Numbered from the stretch's first letter, positions 13,373-21,060 are shown. The stretch is 21,123 bases of DNA from Alphaproteobacteria bacterium (GCA_003250275.1 QKGW01000378.1:1-21123); one strand, 5' to 3'. The notes: generated by a model not told the origin, from the letters alone. Made by a program: numbers and translations.

Positions 13373-13720
13373 TCAGGAGGGACGCCAGGACTCGTAGTCG
13401 CCGGTCGCCTTGTCGCGCTTGCCGCCGCGCCGGTCGTGACCGGGCGGGAAATAGGCGAACTTGGTGCCGGAAAGGTTGGGGCGGTGCGGCTTCTGCCAGG
13501 CGTGGCGCTTGCCTTCGAGCGGCGCGTCGGCGGTGAAATGGAGCCAAGCGTGCCATTCCGGCGGAACCTTGGAGGCTTCCGGGGCGCCGTTGAACATCAC
13601 CCAGCGACGCTCGCGCCGTCCGCGCAGGGCCCGGCGCTCGCGGTAGTAGCGATTGCCGAAGGTATCCTCGCCGACGAACTCGCCGCGCAGCCAGGTGTAA
13701 AGGCGCGTGCCCAGGTTCAT
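13373..13720 (-). CDS. NDUFA12-type accessory subunit of NADH:ubiquinone oxidoreductase
   Basis: A 115-residue homologue of the 17.2-kDa complex I accessory subunit NDUFA12. The family pattern is seen in order: an N-terminal LYTWLRGEFVGEDTFGNRYY, RRWVMFNG, VPPEWHAWLHF and KPHRPNLSGT. In alphaproteobacteria this supernumerary subunit binds the peripheral arm of complex I, and it is one of the few accessory subunits shared with mitochondria. It is therefore a good lineage marker. The ATG at 13720 has AGGAG six nt upstream. It heads a four-gene minus-strand cluster with two MCE genes and DUF2155. The C-terminal tail is basic and low complexity. Confidence 0.93.
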   Translation of the reverse strand: MNLGTRLYTWLRGEFVGEDTFGNRYYRERRALRGRRERRWVMFNGAPEASKVPPEWHAWLHFTADAPLEGKRHAWQKPHRPNLSGTKFAYFPPGHDRRGGKRDKATGDYESWRPS

Positions 13721-13941
13721 TCTCGTCTCCTTGCCGTCCGATTGCCGCCGGGGCGAACCGTTTGCGGACTATGCCACCCGCATTCCGCTTCGTAAAGTTC
13801 TCTCGGGGGAAGAGATAAGAACGCCGGGCCGAAACCCGAAACGCCTGCGTAGAAATTTGTCGAGGCTCCGGCCGCGTCGGCTTTCTTGGGGCAGAAACGC
13901 GGGCTGCGCGGCAGAACTGCGCCGATGCGGCCGGAAAGGAC

Positions 13942-13974
13942 TCCGCCGCACGGTTGGTCGGGCCGTGCGGCGGA
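13942..13974. other. Perfect 12-bp inverted repeat (hairpin) in a divergent intergenic region
   Basis: TCCGCCGCACGG (13942-13953) pairs with CCGTGCGGCGGA (13963-13974) around a 9-nt loop. No gene ends here on either strand, so it is not an ordinary terminator. It has only a weak T-rich sequence on the minus side. It could belong to a small RNA, a leader of lysR, or a repeat element. Confidence 0.6.
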
Positions 13975-14045
13975 AACCCATGTTCGGCTCACCGGGGGTC
14001 AATCCGGAGCCTGTGCCGGTGGGGCCGGCAACTCCAACTTTGACT

Positions 14046-14062
14046 ACATTCGTTATAAATGT
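14046..14062. promoter_or_regulatory. Inverted repeat in AT-rich island upstream of lysR
   Basis: ACATT (14046-14050) and AATGT (14058-14062) form an inverted repeat around seven bases in an AT-rich stretch about 90 nt before the lysR start. LysR regulators usually bind such dyads near their own promoter. The exact T-N11-A form is not met, so this is only a candidate. Confidence 0.3.
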
Positions 14063-14149
14063 GAAATCGTCATTCCCTATGAATTGATGAGTTTGACAAA
14101 TAAGTCCACCGGCGCGACCCTGATCCGGCCAGCCGCAGGGGAAGGGACG

Positions 14150-15037
14150 ATGGATCTCGCGCAGTTGAAGAGTTTTCTCGCGCTCGCCGAAACCCTGCAC
14201 TTCGGCCGCGCCGCCGAGCGCATCCATTTGAGCCAGCCGGCGCTCAGCCTGCAGATCCGCGCGCTTGAGGGGGAGCTCGGCGTCGAGCTGTTCGCGCGCA
14301 CCCGGCGGCGCACCGAGATCACCGCCGCGGGCGAGGTATTCCGCGACGAGGTGACCGGCGCGCTTTCCGCCCTCGACCGCGCGGTGGCGCGCGCCCGCGC
14401 GGCGGCGGCGGGGCAGATCGGCTGCGTGCGCGTCGGCTTCATTTCCACCGCCGCGGCGCTGGTGCTGCCGCCGATGCTCAACGCCTTCCGCACTTCGCAC
14501 CCCGAGGTCGCGATCGAGATGCGCCACGCGCTGACCGCCGAGCAGATCGCGCTGCTGCGCCAGGGCGCGATCGATGTCGGCTTCTTCCGCGTCCCCGCCG
14601 CGGCGACCGAGGGGCTGGTGGCGGTGGCGGTACACGCGGAGCCGTTCCGCCTCTTCCTCCCCGCCGCGCACCCGCTCGCGCGGCTGCCGCACCCGACTCT
14701 CGCCGACCTCGACGGCCGCGACGTCTTGATCTATGCGCGCCGCAACGCGCCCGGCTTCCACGATCTGCTGCTGCGCATCTTCACCGACGCCGGGGTCAAT
14801 CCGGTGCTGCACGAGGCCAACGACATGAGCACGCTGATGGCGATGGTCGCGGCAGGAGTCGGCGCGGCGGTGGCGCCCGCCTCGGTCGAGCAGATGGCGC
14901 CGCTCGGCGCGGTGCCGCGCGATCTCGACGGCCTGCCGTCGTCGGTGGTGGTGATGGCCTACCGCGAGGACGAAACCAACCCCGCGGTGCGCGCCTTCGT
15001 CGATCTGGTGATCGCCGCCGCCGCTTTCGACGCCTGA
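14150..15037 (+). CDS. LysR-family transcriptional regulator
   Basis: A 295-residue LysR-type regulator of normal length. The winged helix-turn-helix is at 1-60 (MDLAQLKSFLALAETLHFGRAAERIHLSQPALSLQIRALE in segments, then FARTRRRTEITAAGE). The inducer-binding periplasmic-fold domain follows (about 90-290), with VRVGFISTAAALVLPPML and a hinge near 88. The ligand is unknown; the effector domain resembles the aromatic-catabolism (BenM/CatM-like) type only in general pattern. The start ATG has GAAGGGA (14141-14147) two nt upstream. No metabolic gene is divergently adjacent apart from the NDUFA12 cluster 429 nt away, so its target cannot be read from context. Confidence 0.93.
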   Translation: MDLAQLKSFLALAETLHFGRAAERIHLSQPALSLQIRALEGELGVELFARTRRRTEITAAGEVFRDEVTGALSALDRAVARARAAAAGQIGCVRVGFISTAAALVLPPMLNAFRTSHPEVAIEMRHALTAEQIALLRQGAIDVGFFRVPAAATEGLVAVAVHAEPFRLFLPAAHPLARLPHPTLADLDGRDVLIYARRNAPGFHDLLLRIFTDAGVNPVLHEANDMSTLMAMVAAGVGAAVAPASVEQMAPLGAVPRDLDGLPSSVVVMAYREDETNPAVRAFVDLVIAAAAFDA

Positions 15038-15142
15038 TCCACGCTTCGATTTTTTTCGACCGGCACAGGCTTCTCGCGGAGTCTGCGAAGCGAGACTCGG
15101 CCGAAGTCCGCACATTCCCTGGTGTCTTGAGTGCGGGCGATC

Positions 15143-15158
15143 ACACCACATGTTGAAT
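15143..15158. promoter_or_regulatory. NrdR-box-like palindrome 1
   Basis: This 16-mer is centred on ACATGT and matches most positions of the published NrdR box (acaCwAtATaTwGtgt): left half acaccaca, right half tgttgaat. A second copy sharing 10 of 12 core bases lies with its centre exactly 70 bp downstream. NrdR represses ribonucleotide reductase genes through paired boxes, so regulation of nrdJ is likely. The 70-bp spacing is larger than the usual ~30 bp. Confidence 0.45.
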
Positions 15159-15212
15159 TTTGCGTTGCGTCGTTTTCGCCGACGCAGTACCTTGTACCTC
15201 CGCCCTGACGAG

Positions 15213-15228
15213 CCACAACATGTGGTCC
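15213..15228. promoter_or_regulatory. NrdR-box-like palindrome 2
   Basis: This 16-mer is centred on ACATGT: left half ccacaaca, right half tgtggtcc. Its core CACAACATGTGG matches box 1 (CACCACATGTTG) at 10 of 12 bases. It lies about 190 nt before the nrdJ start codon. Together the two sites would flank a promoter lying between 15159 and 15212. Confidence 0.45.
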
Positions 15229-15412
15229 GGGGCGACAGTGGCGCGCACCGCGCCCGGGGTTGAAACGACAAGACAACGTATTGGTTTATCTGGGGAATCT
15301 TTGGCAGGCGCTTGGATTTTCGCGCTACGGGAGTCCCTGAATTCAGAACAACGCGGTCCTGGGCCACGCCGGCTCGACCGCTTTCGCAATATCAAAGGAC
15401 GGGAAATCAGAC

Positions 15413-18400
15413 ATGCGGATCGAACGGCTCTTCACCACTGACGGCGTTTCCCCGTACGACGCGATCGAATTCCGCTACGCCAGCAGCGAGATTCGCAAGC
15501 CCGACGGCTCGATCGTGTTCTCGCTGCAGGATATCGAAGTGCCCGCCGACTGGTCGCAGGTCGCCTGCGATATCCTCGCGCAGAAGTACTTCCGTAAGGC
15601 CGGCGTGCCGGTGGCGCTGAAGCGCGTCGAGGAGGCGGCGGTTCCGTCGTGGCTGTGGCGCTCGGTCGCCGACACCGCGGTCTCCACCGAAACCGTGTCC
15701 GAGACCAAGGCGACGCAGGTGTTCGACCGTCTCGCCGGCACCTGGGCGTACTGGGGCTGGAAGGGCGGCTACTTCGATTCGGAAGCCGACGCCCGCGCCT
15801 ACTACGACGAGATGCGCTACATGCTGTGCAAGCAGATGGCCGCGCCGAACTCGCCGCAGTGGTTCAACACCGGTATGCACTGGGCCTACGGCATCGACGG
15901 CCCGGGCCAGGGCCACTACTACGTCGACTTCAAGACCGGCAAGCTGGTGCGCTCGAACTCCGCCTACGAGCACCCGCAGCCGCACGCCTGCTTCATCCAG
16001 TCGGTGACCGACGATCTCGTCAACGACGGCGGCATCATGGACCTGTGGCTGCGCGAGGCGCGCCTGTTCAAGTACGGCTCCGGCACCGGCACCAACTTCT
16101 CGAACCTCCGCGCCGAGGGTGAGAAGCTCTCGGGTGGCGGCAAGTCGTCGGGCATGATGAGCTTCCTCAAGATCGGCGACCGCGCCGCGGGCGCGATCAA
16201 GTCGGGCGGCACCACCCGCCGCGCCGCGAAGATGGTGATCGTCGACATCGACCATCCCGACGTCGAATCGTTCATCAACTGGAAGGTCCACGAGGAGCAG
16301 AAGGTTGGCTGCCTCGTCACCGGCTCGACGCTGCTCAACATCCACCTCAACGCGGTGATGAAGGCGACCCGCGCCTGGGACGGCGCCGACGAGGAAGCGC
16401 GCTTCGACCCGCGCAAGAACCCGGCGCTCAAGAAGGCGATCCTCGCCGCCCGCCGCGTCGCGGTTTCGGAGAACTACGTCCAGCGCGCGATCCAGTTCGC
16501 CAAGCAGGGCTTCACCGAGATCGAGGTGCCGGTCTACGACACCGACTTCGACCACGAGGGCTACGCCACCGTCTCGGGCCAGAACTCCAACAACACCGTC
16601 CGCGTCACCGACGAATTCCTCAAGACCGTCGCGCAGGACGGCGACTGGAACCTGATCCGCCGTCTCGACGGCAAGGTCCACAAGACCGTCAAGGCGCGCG
16701 ACCTGTGGGCCGAGATCGGCTACGCCGCGTGGGCCTGCGCCGATCCGGGCCTGCAGTTTGACAGCACCATCAACGCCTGGCACACCTGCCCGCAGTCGGG
16801 CCGGATCAACGCCTCGAACCCGTGCTCCGAGTACATGTTCCTCGACGACACGGCGTGCAATCTCGCGTCGCTCAACCTGATGACCTTCCGCAAGGAGGAC
16901 GGTTCGTTCGACGTCGCGGGCTTCACCCATGCCTCGCGCCTGTGGACGATCACCCTCGAAGTCTCGGTGCTGATGGCGCAGTTCCCGTCGAAGGAGATCG
17001 CCAAGCGCTCCTACGAGTTCCGCACCCTGGGCCTCGGCTACGCCAACATCGGCGGCCTCCTGATGGCGTCGGGCCTCTCCTACGACAGCGACAAGGGCCG
17101 CGCGCTCTGCGCCGCGATCACCGCGCTGATGACCGGCGAAGCCTACCGCACCTCCGCCGAGATGGCCGGGGAGATGGGCGCGTTCCCGGGCTACGCGAAG
17201 AACGCCGGCGACATGCTCCGCGTCGTCCGCAACCATCGCCGCGCCGCGCTCGGCGAGACCAAGGGCTATGAAGATCTGAACGTCCTGCCGGTGCCGCTCG
17301 ACGCGGTGAACTGCCCGCAGGCCGACCTCGTCGAGGCCGCCCGCGCGGCCTGGAACGCGGCGCTCGAACTCGGCGAAACCGCCGGCTTCCGCAACGCGCA
17401 GGTCTCGGTGATCGCCCCGACCGGCACCATCGGCCTGGTGATGGACTGCGACACCACCGGCATCGAGCCCGACTTCGCCCTGGTGAAGTACAAGAAGCTC
17501 GTCGGCGGCGGCTACTTCAAGATCATCAACCGCCTCGTGCCGCAGGCGCTCGCGTCGCTCGGCTACACCGAGGCCGAAGGCCAGGCGATGCTGCGCTACG
17601 CGCTCGGTAACGGCACCCTCGTCGGCGCGCCCGCGATCAACCACGAGACCCTCAAGGCCAAGGGCTTCACCGACGTCGCGCTGATGAAGCTCGAAGAGAA
17701 CCTCGGCAACTGCTTCGACGTGAAGTACGCCTTCAACCCCTACACCCTCGGCATGGAGTTCTGCCGCGACACCCTCGGCATCGCCGAGGAGCGCTTCGCC
17801 GATCTCTCCTTCAACATGCTCGAGGCCTTGGGCTTCTCGGCGCGCGAGATCGAGGCGGCGAACACCTTCGTCTGCGGCGCGGGCACGCTCGAAGGCGCGC
17901 CGGGCCTCAAGGACGAACACCTCGCGGTGTTCGACTGCGCGAGCCCGTGCGGCCGCACCGGCACCCGCTTCCTCTCGGCGGACGCGCACATCCAGATGAT
18001 GGCGGCGGCGCAGCCGTTCATCTCGGGTGCGATCTCCAAGACCATCAACATGCCGAACACCGCGACGGTCGAGGACTGCACCAACGCCTACATCAACAGC
18101 TGGATGCTCGGCCTCAAGGCCAACGCGCTCTACCGCGACGGCTCCAAGCTGTGCCAGCCGCTCTCGGCCTCGTTCGGCGACGAACTCGTCGACGACCTCG
18201 CCGACGAACCGCAGGCGAAGCAGGTCACCGCGGTCACCGAGCGTATCGTCGAGAAGGTGATCGAGAAGATCGTCGCCGCCGATCCGACCCGTCAGGCGCT
18301 GCCGACCCGGCGCAAGGGCTACACCCAGAAGGCGATGGTGGGCGGCCACAAGGTGTACCTGCGCACCGGCGAGTACGACAACGGCCACCTCGGCGAGATC

Positions 18401-19051
18401 TTCATCGACATGCACAAGGAAGGCGCCGCCTTCCGCAGCCTGATGAACAACTTCGCGATCGCGGTCTCGATCGGCCTGCAGTATGGCGTGCCGCTCGAAG
18501 AGTTCGTCGAGGCCTACACCTTCACCCGCTTCGAGCCCTCGGGCATGGTCGAAGGCAACGACACCATCAAGATGGCGACGTCGATCCTCGACTACCTGTT
18601 CCGCGAACTGGCGATCTCGTATCTCGGCCGCAACGACCTCGCCCACGTTCAGCCGGAAGACCTGCGCCACGACACCGTGGGCAAGGGTGAGGCCCAGGCC
18701 GATCTCGAAGCCGCCGCCGAGCGCGCCGTCGAGGCGGTCGCCTCCTCGGGCTACCTGCGCGGCAACCTCCGCGTCTTCGAGGGCGGCCTGCTCGCCACCG
18801 GCACCGATGGTCCGATCACCCAGTCGCTGATGTCCTCGACCGCGGCCACCTCAGGCCCGGTGACCTCGGGCGCCACCGCCTCGGTCTCGACCACCGTCGC
18901 CGCCGCGCCGTCGCGCGCCTCGCGCATCCAGCAGGCGCGGATGCAGGGCTACGAAGGCGATAGCTGCCCCGAGTGCGGCAACTTCACCTTGGTGCGCAAC
19001 GGCACCTGCCTGAAGTGCGATACCTGCGGCGGCACCACCGGCTGCTCGTAA
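15413..19051 (+). CDS. nrdJ: Vitamin B12-dependent (class II) ribonucleoside-diphosphate reductase
   Basis: A 1212-residue adenosylcobalamin-dependent ribonucleotide reductase, full length for the large alphaproteobacterial NrdJ type. It makes deoxyribonucleotides for DNA synthesis independently of oxygen. The first redox cysteine is C193 (HACFIQSV). The finger-loop active-site motif NPCSE is N469-C471-E473, and C482 follows in DTACNLASLNL. The phosphate-binding loop PTGTIG is at 669-674. A linker (about 1120-1175) rich in Ser, Thr and Ala separates the catalytic part from a C-terminal zinc-ribbon-like module. That module has CPEC at 1185-1188 and CLKCDTCGGTTGC at 1199-1211, which presumably includes the cysteines that re-reduce the active site. 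Two NrdR-like boxes lie upstream. No class I or III genes and no cobalamin riboswitch are seen here. A very long antisense open frame opposite it is a codon-bias shadow. Confidence 0.97.
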   Translation: MRIERLFTTDGVSPYDAIEFRYASSEIRKPDGSIVFSLQDIEVPADWSQVACDILAQKYFRKAGVPVALKRVEEAAVPSWLWRSVADTAVSTETVSETKATQVFDRLAGTWAYWGWKGGYFDSEADARAYYDEMRYMLCKQMAAPNSPQWFNTGMHWAYGIDGPGQGHYYVDFKTGKLVRSNSAYEHPQPHACFIQSVTDDLVNDGGIMDLWLREARLFKYGSGTGTNFSNLRAEGEKLSGGGKSSGMMSFLKIGDRAAGAIKSGGTTRRAAKMVIVDIDHPDVESFINWKVHEEQKVGCLVTGSTLLNIHLNAVMKATRAWDGADEEARFDPRKNPALKKAILAARRVAVSENYVQRAIQFAKQGFTEIEVPVYDTDFDHEGYATVSGQNSNNTVRVTDEFLKTVAQDGDWNLIRRLDGKVHKTVKARDLWAEIGYAAWACADPGLQFDSTINAWHTCPQSGRINASNPCSEYMFLDDTACNLASLNLMTFRKEDGSFDVAGFTHASRLWTITLEVSVLMAQFPSKEIAKRSYEFRTLGLGYANIGGLLMASGLSYDSDKGRALCAAITALMTGEAYRTSAEMAGEMGAFPGYAKNAGDMLRVVRNHRRAALGETKGYEDLNVLPVPLDAVNCPQADLVEAARAAWNAALELGETAGFRNAQVSVIAPTGTIGLVMDCDTTGIEPDFALVKYKKLVGGGYFKIINRLVPQALASLGYTEAEGQAMLRYALGNGTLVGAPAINHETLKAKGFTDVALMKLEENLGNCFDVKYAFNPYTLGMEFCRDTLGIAEERFADLSFNMLEALGFSAREIEAANTFVCGAGTLEGAPGLKDEHLAVFDCASPCGRTGTRFLSADAHIQMMAAAQPFISGAISKTINMPNTATVEDCTNAYINSWMLGLKANALYRDGSKLCQPLSASFGDELVDDLADEPQAKQVTAVTERIVEKVIEKIVAADPTRQALPTRRKGYTQKAMVGGHKVYLRTGEYDNGHLGEIFIDMHKEGAAFRSLMNNFAIAVSIGLQYGVPLEEFVEAYTFTRFEPSGMVEGNDTIKMATSILDYLFRELAISYLGRNDLAHVQPEDLRHDTVGKGEAQADLEAAAERAVEAVASSGYLRGNLRVFEGGLLATGTDGPITQSLMSSTAATSGPVTSGATASVSTTVAAAPSRASRIQQARMQGYEGDSCPECGNFTLVRNGTCLKCDTCGGTTGCS

Positions 19052-19063
19052 CACCAAAGGGTA

Positions 19064-19086
19064 GCGGAGGGACTCGGTCCCTCCGC
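19064..19086 (+). terminator. Hairpin after nrdJ, left half of the REP-like element
   Basis: GCGGAGGGAC (19064-19073) pairs perfectly with GTCCCTCCGC (19077-19086) around TCG, 13 nt after the nrdJ stop. There is no immediate T-tract, although T-rich sequence follows at 19095-19109. It can act as an mRNA 3'-end hairpin and also forms the left half of a larger inverted repeat. Confidence 0.6.
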
Positions 19087-19200
19087 ACCTCCCGTTCGTT
19101 TGGGTTTTGCGCGAAGCGCGATAACGCCTTCACGCCGCGTGATCGTCGAATGCGCTCTGCGCGAAAAACCAACGGGGGAGCGGGGGACCGAGTCCCCCGC
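19064..19200. repeat. REP-doublet-like (REPIN/BIME-like) inverted repeat element
   Basis: The left arm (19064-19119) and the reverse complement of the right arm (19152-19200) align over about 50 nt. Both begin with a hairpin GCGG-(A)GGGAC-TCG-GTCCC-, then CTCCCGTT / CCCCCGTT, a GGTTTT stretch, CGCG and GCGC. A ~32-nt centre separates them. Two related palindromic hairpins in inverted orientation within about 140 nt, between genes, is the architecture of REP doublets. These are short, non-autonomous repeats mobilised in some genomes by RAYT (REP-associated tyrosine transposase) proteins. No such transposase is in the window. Whether other copies exist in the genome cannot be seen here. Confidence 0.6.
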
Positions 19201-19209
19201 AAAGTTTTT
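19180..19209 (+). terminator. Rho-independent-like terminator, right half of the REP-like element
   Basis: GCGGGGGAC (19180-19188) pairs perfectly with GTCCCCCGC (19192-19200) around CGA, followed by AAAG and five T (19205-19209). It is the better candidate for ending nrdJ transcription before recQ, though the T-run is offset by four bases. Confidence 0.6.
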
Positions 19210-19233
19210 GCTTTCGCAGACCGAAGCGTTGCC

Positions 19234-21060
19234 ATGAGCCAGACCATCGCAATTCCGCAGGATCCGCTTGACGTGCTCAAGCGGGTTTACGGCTTTGCCG
19301 GGTTCCGCGGGCGGCAGGCGGAGGTGGTGGAGCACGTGATGGCGGGCGGCGACGCGGTGGTGTTGTTCCCCACCGGCGGCGGCAAGTCGTTGTGCTTCCA
19401 GGTTCCGGCGCTGTGCCGCGAGGGCGTCGGCGTGGTGATTTCGCCGTTGATCGCGCTGATGCGCGATCAGGTCGAGGCCTTGCGGCAGCGCGGCGTGCGC
19501 GCGGCGGCGCTCAATTCCTCGCTGACGCGCGAGGAGTTCGTCGAGGTTCGGCGCGCGGTGGTGAACGGCGAGCTGGATCTGTTGTACGTCACCCCCGAGC
19601 GGATCGTCACCCAGGGCTTCCAGGAGATGATCGGCTGGGCGCGGGTGGCGCTGTTCGCGATCGACGAGGCGCACTGCGTCTCGCAATGGGGCCACGATTT
19701 CCGCCCCGAGTACCGCGAACTCGGCCGTCTGGCGGAGCTGTTCCCCGGCGTGCCGCGCATCGCGTTGACCGCGACCGCCGATCCGCACACCCGCGAGGAC
19801 ATCGTCGGGCAGCTCGGGCTGCATGGGGCGAAGGTGTTCACCACCTCGTTCAACCGCCCGAACATCAGCTACGAGATCGTCGAGCGCGACCAGCCGCGCC
19901 AGCAGTTGCTGCGCTTCCTCTCGCGCCACAAGGGCGAGAGCGGCATCGTCTATTGCCTCTCGCGCGCCAAGGTCGAGGACACCGCCGCGTGGCTGAACGG
20001 GCAGGGGATCCGTGCGCTCGGCTATCACGCCGGAATGGAGCGCGAGGTCCGCGACGCCAACCAGGACGCCTTCCTCAAGGAGGAGGAGCTGTGTCTGGTG
20101 GCGACGGTGGCGTTCGGCATGGGCATCGACAAGCCGAACGTGCGCTACGTCGCGCATCTCGACCTGCCGGGTTCGGTCGAGGCCTATTACCAGGAGACCG
20201 GCCGCGCCGGGCGCGACGGCCTGCCGTCGGAGGCGTGGATGGCCTACGGCATGGCCGACGTGATCCAGCGCAGCCGGATGATCGAGGAGAACACCTCCGA
20301 CGACGACGTGAAGCGGGTCGAGCGCGCCAAGCTCAACGCGTTGCTGGCGATCTGCGAAACCCCCGGCTGTCGCCGCCAAGCGTTGCTCGGCTACTTCGGC
20401 GAGACCTATCCCGAGCCCTGCGGCAACTGCGACACCTGCCTGCGCCCGGTCGAGACCTGGGACGGCACCGAGGCCGCGATCAAGGCGCTGGCCGCGGTCT
20501 ACCGCACCGGCGAGCGCTACGGCACCGGGCATTTGATCGACGTGCTGACCGGGGCGGTAAACGACAAGACCAGCCGCAACGGCCACGTCGACATGCCGGT
20601 GTTCGGCGCGGGCAAGGACATCTCCGCCAAGACCTGGCAGTCGGTCTATCGCCAGCTGCTCGCCGCCGGGCTCGTCACCGTCGATCACTCTGCCTATGGT
20701 GCGCTCAAGCTGGTGGAGAGCGAGGCCCGCGCGGTGTTCCGCCATGAGCGCGAGGTGCGCTTCCGCAAGGATCGCCCGACCAGCGCCAAGGCCTCGAAAA
20801 GCGCGCGCGCGGCAACCGCGCGGCTCGCGCTCGACGGTGCGGATCTCGAGCTGTTCGAGAAGCTGCGCGCGACCCGCACCGCGATCGCGAAGGAGCTTTC
20901 GGTGCCGCCCTACGTGATCTTTCCCGATACCACGCTGGTCGCGCTCGCGACCGACCGTCCGACCACCCGCGACGCCTTTCTCGGCACCTCGGGCGTCGGG
21001 CAATCCAAGCTCGAACGCTACGGCGACACCTTCATGCAGGTGATCGCCGCCTACGGCTGA
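19234..21060 (+). CDS. recQ: ATP-dependent DNA helicase RecQ
   Basis: A 608-residue 3'-5' DNA helicase used in recombination and replication-fork repair; E. coli RecQ is 609. Helicase motifs are FRGRQAEV (24-31), Walker A PTGGGKS (46-52, K51), DEAH (144-147), LTATA (178-182), CLSRAKVEDTA (241-251) and QETGRAGRDG (320-329). The zinc site is C379, C396, C399 and C402 (GCRRQALLGYF ... CGNCDTC). A winged-helix RQC region follows, then an HRDC domain (about 520-600, LFEKLRATRTAIAKELSVPPYVIF). The start at 19234 follows the family N-terminus. No good Shine-Dalgarno precedes it, and an open extension upstream runs through the REP-like element and is rejected. It lies 182 nt after nrdJ, separated by two hairpins, so it probably has its own promoter; none is obvious. 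Confidence 0.96.
   Translation: MSQTIAIPQDPLDVLKRVYGFAGFRGRQAEVVEHVMAGGDAVVLFPTGGGKSLCFQVPALCREGVGVVISPLIALMRDQVEALRQRGVRAAALNSSLTREEFVEVRRAVVNGELDLLYVTPERIVTQGFQEMIGWARVALFAIDEAHCVSQWGHDFRPEYRELGRLAELFPGVPRIALTATADPHTREDIVGQLGLHGAKVFTTSFNRPNISYEIVERDQPRQQLLRFLSRHKGESGIVYCLSRAKVEDTAAWLNGQGIRALGYHAGMEREVRDANQDAFLKEEELCLVATVAFGMGIDKPNVRYVAHLDLPGSVEAYYQETGRAGRDGLPSEAWMAYGMADVIQRSRMIEENTSDDDVKRVERAKLNALLAICETPGCRRQALLGYFGETYPEPCGNCDTCLRPVETWDGTEAAIKALAAVYRTGERYGTGHLIDVLTGAVNDKTSRNGHVDMPVFGAGKDISAKTWQSVYRQLLAAGLVTVDHSAYGALKLVESEARAVFRHEREVRFRKDRPTSAKASKSARAATARLALDGADLELFEKLRATRTAIAKELSVPPYVIFPDTTLVALATDRPTTRDAFLGTSGVGQSKLERYGDTFMQVIAAYG

Larger units (their letters stand above)
13721..14149. other. 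429-nt gap between NDUFA12 and lysR: hairpin plus AT-rich island, no gene seen
   Basis: The gap lies between divergent genes. Its middle is GC-rich with a perfect 12-bp hairpin (listed separately). Its right part (about 14036-14105) is distinctly AT-rich and contains two short inverted repeats, ACATT-N7-AATGT (14046-14062) and ATTC-N5-GAAT (14072-14084), plus a TTGACA at 14093-14098. Any of these may belong to the lysR promoter/operator. An open frame in phase with lysR runs through part of the gap but lacks protein-like composition, so no gene is called. Confidence 0.5.
15038..15412. other. 375-nt leader/intergenic region before nrdJ
   Basis: No protein-like frame is seen here. After lysR there is a T-run (about 15050-15056) without a convincing stem, and a GAGTCT/AGACTC hairpin (15079-15098). 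Two NrdR-box-like palindromes follow (15143-15158 and 15213-15228). A small hairpin GGCGCG-CAC-CGCGCC lies at 15240-15254. The last 110 nt before the nrdJ start have mixed composition with weak ribosome-binding sequence (AAGGA 15395-15399, GGGA 15401-15404). Confidence 0.5.

Noticed and set aside
13886..14149. 88-codon in-frame N-terminal extension of the LysR regulator
   Set aside because: The family N-terminus and ribosome site place the start at 14150. The extension has random composition and covers the hairpin and AT-rich promoter-like region.
15079..15098. GAGTCT/AGACTC hairpin as a lysR terminator
   Set aside because: The stem is only six base pairs with an 8-nt loop and is followed by GGCCGAAG, not a T-tract.
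15038..15412. Cobalamin riboswitch before nrdJ
   Set aside because: A CAGTGGC string at 15235-15241 is the complement of a piece of the B12 riboswitch motif but is on the wrong strand, and the other conserved segments are absent.
15407..18670. 1087-codon open frame on the minus strand opposite nrdJ
   Set aside because: Its product is His/Arg/Asp/Val/Gly-rich with no recognisable domain, exactly what strong G/C third-position bias on nrdJ produces in antisense. The plus-strand product is an unmistakable full-length NrdJ.
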